Assembly (NCBI GenBank): GCA_902806575.1
Contig: CADCXD010000001.1
Location: forward strand, 1,302,001 to 1,366,000
Length of the DNA: 64,000 nucleotides
Direction: 5' to 3'
From: Jackrogersella multiformis
Taxonomy: Eukaryota > Ascomycota > Sordariomycetes > Xylariales > Hypoxylaceae
This document shows, one piece after another, positions 23,987 to 34,739 of this stretch. The notes under the pieces were generated by a model. That model made no database searches and was not told where the DNA came from. It saw nothing but the letters and a program-made list of their open reading frames with translations. Both the position numbers and the translations under genes were made by a program. Positions within the stretch are counted from its first letter, which is position 1. Each line of letters begins with the position of its first letter.

Positions 23987-24752
23987 CTACCTCCCGGCGT
24001 ACCTGCCGTCGTCGTCGCGGCACCAGAACTCGACGAGGCGCCGGGCGCCGAGGGCGTCGCCGCCGCGTATCAGGGCGGCGACGTCGACGTTGAGGGGGCT
24101 GTCGGTCTCGGGGCAGCTGAGCAGCATGCGCACGGCGCGCACGCACTCGAGGACGCTGTACGCGGGCGTCCACGCCTCCTTCAGCAGGTCGAGGCAGATC
24201 TCGCCGCTCCGCAGCGCCACGTTGGCGTGCACCACCGGCGTCCGGAACGCGATCTTCGGCGGCTGCAGCGGGTACGACGCCGGCACCGATATGTCGAGGA
24301 GCCAGCGGCCTTCTGTGGGTTGGGGACGGATGACTGTTAGCTTGGTGTTGCGTGTGTTGCGTATGCTATACTATACGTAGATAGTTTATAGATGGGCTTG
24401 TCGAGGTACTCATACAATACATAAATAGGTAACTATACAAATATCCTGATCTAATGTAACTACGAGGGCTTATGGGATGGGGTTGGAACGTGGAGCTATA
24501 CGGCTAGGAAGAAAGGGGGAAGAGGGAATAAGTAATAGTAGGCCAGAACGTACCGTCGTAACCGCACCCTATACCCCGTCCGTTGATGACGGCCTCCCAG
24601 TGCAGCAGCTCGTCCTCGCCGACGGGGCCCAGGCGTTCGATGCCCTTCTCGTCCGGCGCCTCCTTCTCCCAGACGGCAAGTTCCTTCAGCAGGCGCTTGG
24701 CCGCGTTGCGTGAGAACGTTGCCGACGCCGGCACGCCAGCATTGGACGACAT
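23987..24752 (-). CDS. PEX4: Peroxin-4, E2 ubiquitin-conjugating enzyme
   Basis: Two exons on the minus strand, 24752-24554 and 24312-23987, encode 174 residues. The 241-bp intron (GTACGT...CACAG) interrupts Asp66-Glu67 in phase 1. The UBC fold is clear: N-terminal helix KRLLKELAVWEKE, YDEGRWLLDISVP, the YPLQPPKIAFRTPVVH strand, and the active site GEICLDLLKEAWTPAYS with catalytic Cys106. The canonical HPN tripeptide reads HAN (residues 95-97). SPLNVDVAALIRGGD follows, as in Pex4. In the peroxisome this E2 monoubiquitinates the import receptor Pex5, allowing its recycling with Pex22, Pex10 and Pex12. The second exon is very GC-rich. Two CCGAGG hexamers lie upstream at 25085-25090 and 25127-25132. 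Confidence 0.9.
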
Positions 24753-26005
24753 CGGTTCGTATTGGTATTTATATTATGCGTGACGTATCCTCGTTTTCTT
24801 CTTTTCCTTTTTTTCTTCCTTTTCTATTGTCGACGAGATAAATAAACGTAAAACAGAAAACAAGCGGGTTAAGGAGGCGGAGGAGGAAGTTGAAAACTTG
24901 AGATCTGGGTCGGAGAGATCTTAAGATAGTTGAGATGGATACCCAAGATTTATGGGAGCAAGCTGGCAAGAGCTATGATATGATATGATATGATATGATA
25001 TGCTGGACCTAGTTGGACCTACCTAAGGTAATTAAGTTCTGGCTCCAACGTCTTGGTAAGTATCCAATTGGACCAGACAGGGGTCCGAGGTTTCCATTGG
25101 TTCATGGAAGGTAGGTACATCACAGGCCGAGGCTTCGTGTTGTGAGATATATGCACTTAACCCAAAATACGATCCCTCGAATACCTAGGTAGGTACATAC
25201 CTATACTGCTAATATTGCATTTTCTAAACGCCATATTACTTACTCTATTATAGGTAGGTACGCAGGGTATCACATATTACCAAGGGATCATACAGAGCAA
25301 TTGAGACGCATATCACATGGAAGTAGGAGATATTTAGATTTAATCCATAATAATGTATGTTCACTATTATTTGTGTACAAACCTGCATGTTCAAGTAGCC
25401 CCCCCTAACGAGTGACAACCTTACTCTGCAGGTTATGTAGCAACCGACTTGAAGTTCTATGGAACATCTTCCCCAGATACTCTCTCCATCCATATCATCC
25501 CCCCCTACGTGCTATGTCCAGAGAAATCAGAACCATCAATACATTGATGATGATGTTTTTTTGCCAGCCCATATGGCCATTCAGTTTCTTCTTCTTCAGC
25601 AACGGATATGGACTAGGTGAATTGTTAAAAAAAAAAAAACGGAACCGTGGTCATGAAATGGCTCGAGTTGCCGTCATGCGTTCATAAATAAGTCAATCGA
25701 TGATTGAAAGATAAAACCCTGAGATTTCGGGTTCTCATATGCGCGCAGGGCAGTGCCTGTTGCGCAAATAAAGTCGTAAGCGAGTGTGTCTCGAATACCA
25801 CCAAAGAGCCGTCCAGTTGGCTCGACGTGGTTGAGGCAATGAGAAAAGCGTGAGAATACATGCACTTCATCGTATCCGTAAAATTATGGTTTAAAGCGGA
25901 AGCAAAGTTGTTGCCCTTCAACCCATTTCCGCGCGCCTAGACGAAGCGCTTGTGATGGGAGCATTTAGCAAAAATCTAGCAACCAGATGTTGAAAGTAGT
26001 CCCCT
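24753..26005. other. Intergenic: PEX4 promoter and 3' flank of the 976-aa gene
   Basis: Holds an ATGAT pentamer array at 24975-25002, two CCGAGG hexamers (25085-25090 and 25127-25132), AGGTA-type strings near 25185-25260, a run of 12 A near 25628, and CT-rich DNA at 24790-24830. Small open stretches on both strands (25248-25921) have no family likeness. Confidence 0.5.
24975..25002. repeat. ATGAT pentanucleotide microsatellite
   Basis: About five and a half perfect copies of ATGAT, roughly 225 bp upstream of the PEX4 start codon. Such perfect arrays are often length-variable between strains. Confidence 0.9.
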
Positions 26006-28936
26006 TCAAGACCCATCCGATCCCTTCGGCTTCCAAAATTGCATCAACCGGCTAAGACGCCTGGATTTGCTGGCTTTCGGCTTCTTCTCCGGTTCGGTCT
26101 CGAGGGGTACTTCCATGCTCAGCTTACTTCGCTCTCCGTGAGCGCTGCTAATCAACCGACTGAGACTAACCAGACTCGATCTTCGACGGCCAAACGCGGA
26201 AGAGGAAGAAAATGAAGCTGGTCGCTGATCATGGAATGGCATGTTCCTGGGTCGAACTCCGGGGTTCAAGCTGCTCTCCCGGGTCATGGTCGAGTTGCTA
26301 CTTGTCAAAGACGGAACATCTACAGATATTCGTACTAATTCGGGCCCAGGTTCGCCCATCAGTAGTGAGTGGTAGTTATTTTCGTCGGTGACAGAAGATG
26401 TCGCGGTTGAGATCCTACGAGCATCGTACGACATTGGCGAGCGAGGAGAAGGGAATGACGAAGAATAGCTCATTGAGTACGGGGTGCTTGGTACTGCCGA
26501 GTGAGGCGGAAACATAACACCGCTTACGTCGAGCGGGTCAACTTCATAATTTGGAATAGTCCAAGGAGACGGCGCTCCCGAACTGAAGGTATCAGGAGAA
26601 CCCAGAACATTGCTATCGCGTCTAGATGCAATATAGCTAGGTTCCTCAGCGATGACTTCCTCACGAAGACCACTGGGAGAATTCTCAGACTTCATTCTAG
26701 ATCCTGGCCGCTGCATATCAAAGCTTGACCCGCTATCTTTACGCTTGGCTGAGATGAGCGCCTGTGGAATGTCTCTGGGACCAATTTTACCAGGCTCGTG
26801 TTCTTGCGTAGGTGTTGAGCCTGCGTCGTCATCGCTGTTAGACGTTGAGTCAGAATCGTCCGCAGAACAATACTGGGCCTCGGTGGCAGACGCTTCTGAT
26901 GGGGTTTTTGCGCTCATGTCATCGTCTTCCTCTTCATCCTCTTCAAATACGTCAGCCATAGTCGAGGAGCTACCGAATCGGTGTATCCCGCATCGGGCAG
27001 CTTCGAAAGGAGGCATTTCGGGAGCACTCTCGGCACGGCGATGGTAATGCATTCCAGGACCACTGAAGCCTCTCAAACCGGCGGCGCTATGAAGCTGACG
27101 TTTTGGCGCAGCACCGGTTTTCTGTGCCTCCTCCCACGCCGGATCACGATAGGAAGGAGTATTGAATGGACCGAGAGCCGCATCAAGATCAATCATAGGA
27201 TAAGAAGCATCGTCATCATGCATTCGAATGGGCTTTGCGGTGACTGTGTCAGGTTCGGTTTGAGTAGGCCCGGTCACCGTGACCAACGGGGTTATAGGCG
27301 CTTCAGGCGCGTCCAAAAGATCATCATCCGTATCTTCGAAGTTTCGAGTCGGAGGGGTTTGCGAACGGCGTCGCGCCGACTTGGATTTTTGAGATCGCGA
27401 CTTAGATTTTCGAGTTAGAATAGAGCCAGCCCATGATTTGACCTTTTTCTGCTTCTTCTTTCTTCCCGAGGTCTTCTTGCTCCCTGAACGAGACACCTTC
27501 TCTACAGGTAGCTCCTGTTCGGATTCCCAGGATGGATTCGTTAAGTCCGTCTTCTCCACTGTGCCAGATGAACTTGAACTAGCTGATCTTGCCTTCGTAG
27601 GCGAGCCAGCACCAGTGAAGGGCTCGAGACCGAAAAATGACCATCTTTTCGGAGTCTTCGAGGGACTCGAGTTAGCTGGCGACCCAGAGTTCCCTTTGGG
27701 AAGATTCATCAATAACGGGATCGAATTTCGCCTCCGTGGCGACGAAGAGTTTTCATTAACATGAAGGCTAGGGGACCGTTCCAACACGGCACCTGCAGTA
27801 CTAGGACGCGAGTCACTCTTTGTTCGAGAAACAGGCGAACCGGCCAAGCTCGACGGATCACGATCCGTAGATACCTGATTCATTGTCGAGACGATGGACG
27901 AGATACTGCCCGAGATCCTATGGCCAGGACGAACTGTCATTGTGCTAGACGTATCTGTTGAAACCAATGATAGAGGACGAGGAATAAACTCGAGAGTATC
28001 GGAAAACCCAACTCTTGAGCGAGCAGGTGTTTTTGGTGACGGGTCTGACTGCGAGGTGGGCTGGGCATATACTTCTTGAACCACCACCTCGTCTGCCTGT
28101 TGCGCACCTGGCTCGATTCTAGGAGGCTCGACTTTCGGTTCGGGAAAATTATGATACTTCTCGCCAGAATCGGCCGGACTGGCGGGTGCACTACTACCCC
28201 TCAGCGTAGGCGAATTATTTGGATTAAGTATCATAGTCAGATCATGGCTAGAGATTGCACCGGAGCGACGATGGACATGTCCTCTTCTCGGATGTGAATC
28301 TGTAGGTGATATTTTGGGCGAGGGCGATGCAAAGCCACTTTCTGACCTGGTTGGACTCGTACTCATCACTGTAATAAGCTCCCCAGCTTTAAGCTTGCCA
28401 CCTACAAACTCGCTTCCGCCTCGTCGATGTCCACTACGAATCGGAGACATGGGCGACGGCGGAGAAAGTGGGGGACTAAGCAACGACTCGTCAGGCCCAA
28501 GAGTTGCACCCGGATTGAATGAGAAACTCGGTAGGATTGGGGATCTAGAAGAACGGCCGGTCGTGTCTGCGCCAAGGTTGCCACTTGGGTTGAAACTGAA
28601 ATCTGGTAGAGCAGGAGATCGGGACGGGGGACTAGCCACCCCTTCTGAGAAGTCGGAATTGCGCGGTGTAAGCTCTATTGCAGATTGAGGTCTTCGGCCT
28701 GTCGCCCTAGAGAATGACGGGGGCGCCGAAGAAGAGGCAGGACGACCTGGGAAGACGAAGGGTGGGTTTGGCGGGGGCAAATTAATGCGCGGTGAAGGTT
28801 GTGGACTAGATACAACTGTATGAATTATTTTGCTATCCTGAAGCGCCGCCATACGGAGCTGGCGCGACGGGACATCGTTTGCTTCGCTCATCGTAACCGT
28901 CTCGGTCGGGCGGTTAGTAGCAAATGTGGTGGCCAT
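26006..28936 (-). CDS. Large disordered Ser/Pro-rich protein (976 aa)
   Basis: Single uninterrupted frame from ATG at 28936 to TGA at 26006. The protein is almost entirely low-complexity Ser/Pro/Arg/Thr sequence. Visible features: an N-terminal RPTETVTMSEAN segment; two copies of a motif about 24 residues apart, RSPALPDFSFNP near 107-118 and RSPILPSFSFNP near 131-142; a strongly basic middle with GRKKKQKKVKSW and KSKSRSQKSKSARRRS; an acidic run FEEDEEEDDDMS; and a basic end, KSRRLSRLMQFWKPKGSDGS. Multiple SPxx and RxxS sites suggest heavy phosphorylation; many SP and PxxP strings suggest SH3 or WW partners. No enzymatic domain, signal peptide or membrane segment was seen. I do not recognise the family by name; a cortical, cytoskeletal or signalling scaffold is possible but unsupported. 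Confidence 0.85.
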   Translation of the reverse strand: MATTFATNRPTETVTMSEANDVPSRQLRMAALQDSKIIHTVVSSPQPSPRINLPPPNPPFVFPGRPASSSAPPSFSRATGRRPQSAIELTPRNSDFSEGVASPPSRSPALPDFSFNPSGNLGADTTGRSSRSPILPSFSFNPGATLGPDESLLSPPLSPPSPMSPIRSGHRRGGSEFVGGKLKAGELITVMSTSPTRSESGFASPSPKISPTDSHPRRGHVHRRSGAISSHDLTMILNPNNSPTLRGSSAPASPADSGEKYHNFPEPKVEPPRIEPGAQQADEVVVQEVYAQPTSQSDPSPKTPARSRVGFSDTLEFIPRPLSLVSTDTSSTMTVRPGHRISGSISSIVSTMNQVSTDRDPSSLAGSPVSRTKSDSRPSTAGAVLERSPSLHVNENSSSPRRRNSIPLLMNLPKGNSGSPANSSPSKTPKRWSFFGLEPFTGAGSPTKARSASSSSSGTVEKTDLTNPSWESEQELPVEKVSRSGSKKTSGRKKKQKKVKSWAGSILTRKSKSRSQKSKSARRRSQTPPTRNFEDTDDDLLDAPEAPITPLVTVTGPTQTEPDTVTAKPIRMHDDDASYPMIDLDAALGPFNTPSYRDPAWEEAQKTGAAPKRQLHSAAGLRGFSGPGMHYHRRAESAPEMPPFEAARCGIHRFGSSSTMADVFEEDEEEDDDMSAKTPSEASATEAQYCSADDSDSTSNSDDDAGSTPTQEHEPGKIGPRDIPQALISAKRKDSGSSFDMQRPGSRMKSENSPSGLREEVIAEEPSYIASRRDSNVLGSPDTFSSGAPSPWTIPNYEVDPLDVSGVMFPPHSAVPSTPYSMSYSSSFPSPRSPMSYDARRISTATSSVTDENNYHSLLMGEPGPELVRISVDVPSLTSSNSTMTRESSLNPGVRPRNMPFHDQRPASFSSSSAFGRRRSSLVSLSRLISSAHGERSKLSMEVPLETEPEKKPKASKSRRLSRLMQFWKPKGSDGS

Positions 28937-29610
28937 CTTCCTTCACGCCGCTCCGCGGCAAAGAAAAGAGACGAAACTAGATACGGAGGGATATCATAGA
29001 GTATATTCAGAATATTGCACCGGGCCGGAGACGTCGGAACCGTAGGGCTAGTTGGACATGACAATTTGGCGATGCGCGAAGTCGGAAACTTGAGACGTCT
29101 TGAGAGGGAAGTCAAGGTTAGTTTCTGGTGAGAGATTAAATTGCACGAATTACGGTGACTGTGGTTGAGAGAACTAGGCTGCAAAATTTGTAGCCTCAGT
29201 TGGCATAGTCATACCTCGTCGTAGGTGTAAGGCGAAATATTTCGATTGCGGTAGGAATCAAAACAACGGTGTGTGGGTGGGAAACAGTCGTTCTGATTTC
29301 TTCTCGGACGGGTCGCTTAAAAGAACCAAAAGTAAGGATAGATTTAGAATATGGAATTGAAAGAATTAATTCAAAGGAGCGGACGGCCAAGACCAGAGCA
29401 AATCGCTGAAGACGAGATTTGCTTCTGGAATTGACCAAAAAGTTGTGGTGGTGGCGGTTGAAAATTGAAGGTGGGAGATAGTGAGAGGAGGGTTGAGAAG
29501 ATTATCGTGTCGGTGGTAGAAGATTGAAAATGTGCAAGTCGAAAACCCACACTGTTAGGCTAACTTGGTAGGTGGCAGGTTGGACCGTGCGGTAAACGTT
29601 GTCTCGACGA

Positions 29611-29636
29611 TGTACTGTACTGTACTGTACTGTACG
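29611..29636. repeat. GTACT pentanucleotide array
   Basis: About five copies of GTACT upstream of the 976-aa gene. GTAC is itself palindromic, so the array consists of overlapping short palindromes. Confidence 0.85.
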
Positions 29637-30341
29637 TAATAACCTTGGAGGTAATAAGGATCTTGCCCAGGGCTTGCAGGGACGGGGGGTAAGAAAGTAC
29701 TTGTCTTGGTGTATGTACCTACCTATCTTTTGTAGGTGTTTTGTATCCGTGAGTATCTGCGTGAGTATCTGCACCTGCCATAGGTAGACGATAAACAAGT
29801 AGGTACTACATACATCTACATGTAGGTAATAATAGCAATTTGTTATCAAGATTTGAAATTTGCTTTTAGTTGAAATAACATCAATTCGTAGGAATGGTGG
29901 TTTCTCTCCATGCCTCATCACTCTCTCATACTTGGAGCTGCTTAATGCTTAATAAATAATACCTAGCTTATGCTTTACATATAGGTGCATACCTAGGTAC
30001 ATATAAAGAAGAGTAGCTCATATTATTAAATGACTCGAATTTCCCATTCATTGACAACTTGACACCCTTCGATTTAATAAAGAAAGAAAAAAAAGATCAT
30101 GACGACACGGGATTACCTAGTGTACCTAGTGAAGGTAAGTTCACCATTCAAGACAGATAAATCAAAAGTATCGCTTACAAGTATTGAACAACCTGGAAGT
30201 ATTAAACTACGAGGATAATCACCAAGGTACCACTTATTAGGAGTACACATCTAACACTAAATGCACGGGGTGTACACGATCTACAGTCACACCGAGGGGA
30301 CGCTTGTCTGTTAAGGGACCCTGCAGAAGATTATGCCTGCA

Positions 30342-30365
30342 CTACCTAGGTACGTACCTAGGTAG
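30342..30365. repeat. 24-bp perfect palindrome of the AGGTA family
   Basis: CTACCTAGGTAC is followed directly by its reverse complement, with no spacer. It belongs to the TACCTAGGTA-type strings found in most intergenic regions here. Confidence 0.85.
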
Positions 30366-33309
30366 GTACACACTAGGTACCGCTAAGGTTCCAAGATAAT
30401 CTCGTAAGGGGGACTTTGGGAGACTTGGGGGGACAATGTTCCGTTCATGGTCCGTTCACGGTGGGAATTCGCAACATGCGGGCCTCGTAAGCCATTGCCC
30501 AGGCTGCCCAGGTGCTAAGTGGCCCATGACCTCATGATCACAACAACCTGCGCCGTTTACGACTTGATTGAGGCTCGTGCGAGGTATGACGAAAAGAACA
30601 AACCGTGGAGATACCTAGGAAAACGTTGCCGGTCTTCCACCTACCTAGGTAGGTAGGGGCACTCGAGCACTGTACGAAGTATCTAGGCGCCTGCCTGGCA
30701 GTCTAGTAGTCAGCTACTGGAGAGCAAGGCGAGTTGTAGTATGTATGCGCCGGATTGCTCTCGTTACCGCTACTAATGTTCCATCATTATGAACGACATA
30801 CGTAAGTGCATACCGAAATATTGCGATGCGCAGTTCATAGAACGGAACACACTAGTCTCCCTGACTTTAATGTAGGTACAGAAGCAAACGGCGAATAGCA
30901 AGTCGGCTTGATTTATTCTCCGTGGCTCTCATTCAATGAGATCAGGGGAAATAAAACCATCCCTGGAGAATGGTTCATTCCGAAAAAACTAGGCTGCTAG
31001 GTAATAGGTGGTTCCTGAAAGAAAAAAAGTCCAACCCCTGAAAATGTATCTTCAGCACCTGGGCGTGCACATCCCATGATCTCTTACTGGAAAACCACCT
31101 ACGCACCCCTGGAAATTATGCATCTACGTGTACAGTACCAAGAGCACGCCAGCCCGAGTAGTCGAAGACCGCTTTCCTTTTTAGGACGTAGGCTCTCAGT
31201 CCTCGGGGTTCCCCTGCAGCGCCCTATCCCTTCTTGGACATCGTTCACCCGCGCCTCTTGCCTTTTGGTTGCTGTGTTACATTTGCGGCTGGAGGAAGAG
31301 GACTTTAGAATTTAGAATCGGCAAGACTGGTTTAATCAATCCTACACTAGTGTACACATACTTACTTACATGCATGATCCTACCTACCTACTATGTACAT
31401 ACCTAGGCGGGTACTTATTATTTCCCGTTTTCTCTTTTTCTCTTTTTCTCGTAAATGTTAGTTGTGTTGTCCGCGTTATCCATAGTGTTATCCACAGTAA
31501 TGCATGCAGTCTCCCGTATCTATGTAGGCAGTGCCATCCTTAAAGAAAATGTTCCATCTTGAACGCTTCATTTAGACTTCAAGTTGCGAGCAGGGCTGAA
31601 CAGAAAAAAAGTCAAACAGAAAACAGAAAACGCAAAGTATGTAGAAAGGCAATACATGGGTACAGGATAAGACAAGCAACCAGAAGTTCACAAAAGTCTC
31701 AAAGCAGGCAGCCGGACTACCTAGCCGTAGCCACGATTTACTAACCTCACGCTGCTGCGAGCCTGTAAGCAGCCGTTGCATTAGCTCTTTCATGGGTTCT
31801 CAACCAATTAGTGTTAACGAATTCGAGGTGCTCAGATTATTTTGCATGCGCCTGTGGGTATTTCGCCGGATAAACAGGACTACACCTAGGGTACCTAGGT
31901 AAGTAATTGAATCTTGCTACCAGGTAGCAATCAGCTCCCGGTCATTTTACTCCATTGAGATAAATATTTCTAAAGGGCTTAGAACATCTGAAAAACAAAG
32001 AAAGAAACTAACATAAAACTTCGTTGCTAGGGAGTTGCTAAACTATTAAGGCGCAGAAATACCAAAGCTGAAATCAATGATCGGCGACCAATTATATTCA
32101 TTTCCCATTCTACTATGTGTATTTCCCGTATCTAAGAATATCAGGACAAACGAGAACTAATCTCGCCTGCAACCTTTTCTAATCACCCTAAGGACAAAAA
32201 TAACAAAATATAAGATTTACAAAAGATTTACGCGTGTTGCTGGCGGCTATGCCCAAGCCTCAATCTCTTATGTTTTTACATACATACCAGGTACCTACCA
32301 GATACCTACCTACACTATGTAGTAAGGTTGTATGTAATTCTGAATACGGAACACGGAGCGCTAGACGGCGTTGGGATAACCGGGACGAGTCCTTGCCTTT
32401 CTCGCGTTGGGGGTCAAGTGATACCGACCTAGATTACCTAGGTAGATGATGACAGACTTGACAGGCAATCCGGTCTCAGTCTACACCACCTAAGCAGTTT
32501 ATTGAATTCTTTGCGGAGAGATCCTTGCCTCGTGATATCGAACCCCCATGGGTCAGCTGGGGCTACCTAGGTAGTTCTACCGAAATCGTATTGGAAGCCG
32601 AAATCTAAACTACATTAGGTACCTAGGATATATCATGGTACAATACGTAGGTACGTCCACTGGCGCGCCTTGTACATTATCGGCATCCCGATTCTAAACC
32701 CGGGCAGGTGGCCACCAACAACCTTTAAATAGAAGATATAATCTTATTTCCCTGTTGTGTCTACTACACATTAATAGTACACAATCGGTCTCTTCTTTAA
32801 TGGGTCCCTTTGCGAAGTGAACGAAGTTGTACAGATGAAAGGTTTGCCTATAGGATTACTAATAGATAATTGTAGCGACTGATAGGTACCTTAGGTAGGT
32901 ACGCAACCTAAAAGAAACTAAGAAGAAAATATCCAACTCGAGCAGCTAGAACATTAAAGTTCGATTACCTTGTTTCAACCCTCAATGTGTACCTAGGTAC
33001 CTAGGTATGACAGTTGTAGGCGTTGATGCATTGCAACTGCATTTCAACTTTTCCGAGGTCATACCTAGACACATGTACCTAAGTATATCGAGAATGGAAA
33101 ATAATTAATGCGAAACACCCACTTTTATTTTCTGAAATCGCGTGGGGCATTAATACTATCCCTTTTTTTTTTCGCAATAGAATCATACCTCGCGCGCAAC
33201 ATCTAACAAGTTGCCAGAAGAATACGAAATTTCGCTGGTGGGATTGGATCAGCGTAATTATACCGCGACGGACGTACTCTCACCTCATAAGTGTATCCCC
33301 CGATCCATT

Positions 33310-33775
33310 ATGTCGAGTATCATCGTCGCATCCGAGAAGAAGCAAGAGCCTCAGGGTATGCGCCAGAATGGTGAGAATAGCTACATCTTTATGTTTAACT
33401 CAGCACTTACATAGAGATTCTACAGGAAAGCAATGGCATCCTCAACGGAAAGCATTCCGCCCGGGTTCTGGCCTAACCTCATACGAGAAACGGTCGAAAC
33501 TACGCGTGGCATCGGCTGCGACGAAGGCGAGAGAAAATGAAATGAAGGGGGAAAAAGAGGCTGAAAGAAAGGTACGACCAACATGATTAATACGAGGATA
33601 CATCGGTGGAGTGAAGCTAACATATAGGATTTAGCAACGAGTACAAGCTATCAAGGAAAAGCGTGCGGCAAAAGAGGAGAAAGAACGGTACGAGAAGATG
33701 GCCGAGAAGATGCATAAGAAACGTGTCGAGCGCCTAAAGAGAAAAGAGAAGCGCAATAAGCTCCTTAACTCATGA
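33310..33775 (+). CDS. CGR1: rRNA-processing protein Cgr1
   Basis: Three exons, 33310-33370, 33426-33571 and 33635-33775, encode 115 residues; the introns are GTGAGA...TACAG (55 bp) and GTACGA...TTTAG (63 bp). An earlier AG within the second intron (catatag) would break the frame; TTTAG restores it. The spliced protein reads ...[19 protein letters not shown], then [10 protein letters not shown], and ends in a long basic helix, [21 protein letters not shown] then [20 protein letters not shown], the hallmark of Cgr1. This small nucleolar protein is needed for pre-rRNA processing and 60S subunit assembly. Length and basic coiled-coil end match the family. A longer open stretch with an upstream ATG at 33211 runs in the same frame as exon 1; the second ATG is preferred because the family begins close to this point. 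Confidence 0.92.
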
Positions 33776-34739
33776 GCCGTAACCGGGTATCTCCTAGATG
33801 GTTCTTTAAATCTACGGACACCTGTCTTACGCACGAAGAAGGAAGGGAGCCTTGATACGGGCGAGCCGATTGATGAGAGTAACAGCAAAACCAGACTAGA
33901 AAACCCAGTCATCTGCAGCCGATCAATTCGAGACGTCTGTGGGAATGAAGTCGGTCTGGAGTCAGGTCCTGGTCAGCTGGTACTCATGCAAGGGAGATCA
34001 CTGTTCCAGCTCATTAGGCTATCTGCTATGTCGCCTCTGGATTCGAAGCCGCGAAGTATCTTGATTGTGAAACTTCAAGATACGCAAATAGCAAGCAGGT
34101 GATGGCCAAATTAGATGTACCAATTCTACATAGCTAGCTACCTAGGTGCCTAGGTAATTCGCAATGGCCAACACGATGAGGAATATTAGATGGCGTCGAT
34201 ACCGTGTGAGTATAACAATGCCATCTAAATATTAATATCCCTCACACATACACATACAAACTTGCTCTAAGCTTAACAATAATGCCAAGTGATGTTGTCT
34301 TCTAATGATGTTGTCTTCTAATGATGTTGTCTTCTAATGATGTTGTCTTCTAATGATGTTGTCTTCTAATGATGTTGTCTTCCACCTGTTTCTTAGAGGA
34401 GCATGATGTAAGCTCTTTATTAATGTATAGGTATTCACAAATATACATAAACTGGGCAGTGACATGTGAAAGCGCGGAAGTTTCCGTAGTGGGGTGCCGC
34501 ACGCCCGCGGTGAACTTTTACCAGTTTGTCACTACCGATCCAATGGAAGCTTTGCTTTTATTCCCCCTTTGCTATTCTCCTTTGCTTTAGGTATGCTGTA
34601 TGCAATGCATATTTTAATACACGGTGCAATTAGTTCCGAATCGTTTTAAGTCGAATTCTTTCTTTAATTATCATCTAAAGTAAAGCTACCCTACTTTAGG
34701 CCCATCTACTTGTACACGGAGTAGTAGATTCGTCAAACA
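33776..34739. other. Intergenic with a 16-bp minisatellite
   Basis: Between CGR1 and the coiled-coil membrane-protein gene. Apart from the tandem array at 34290-34385 it shows no gene. The 34369-34590 open stretch begins inside the array and has no family likeness. Confidence 0.5.
34290..34385. repeat. 16-bp tandem repeat, six copies
   Basis: Six head-to-tail copies of TGATGTTGTCTTCTAA; the first five are identical and the last diverges at its final bases (TTCCAC). The near-perfect identity suggests recent expansion and probable length variation between strains. It lies about 355 bp upstream of the next gene's start codon. Confidence 0.95.

Larger units (their letters stand above)
28937..33309. 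other. 4.4-kb gene-poor stretch
   Basis: The left part (28937-29560) is presumably the promoter and leader of the minus-strand 976-aa gene; a GTACT pentamer array lies at 29611-29636. The remainder holds scattered palindromes (notably 30342-30365) and AGGTA-type strings near 30640, 31870, 32575 and 32995, plus a tctttttctcttttt pyrimidine run near 31430. Open stretches such as 29502-29921, 31076-31315 and 32234-32449 are short, overlap opposite-strand frames or repeats, and show no family likeness. No tRNA was found. Confidence 0.5.
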
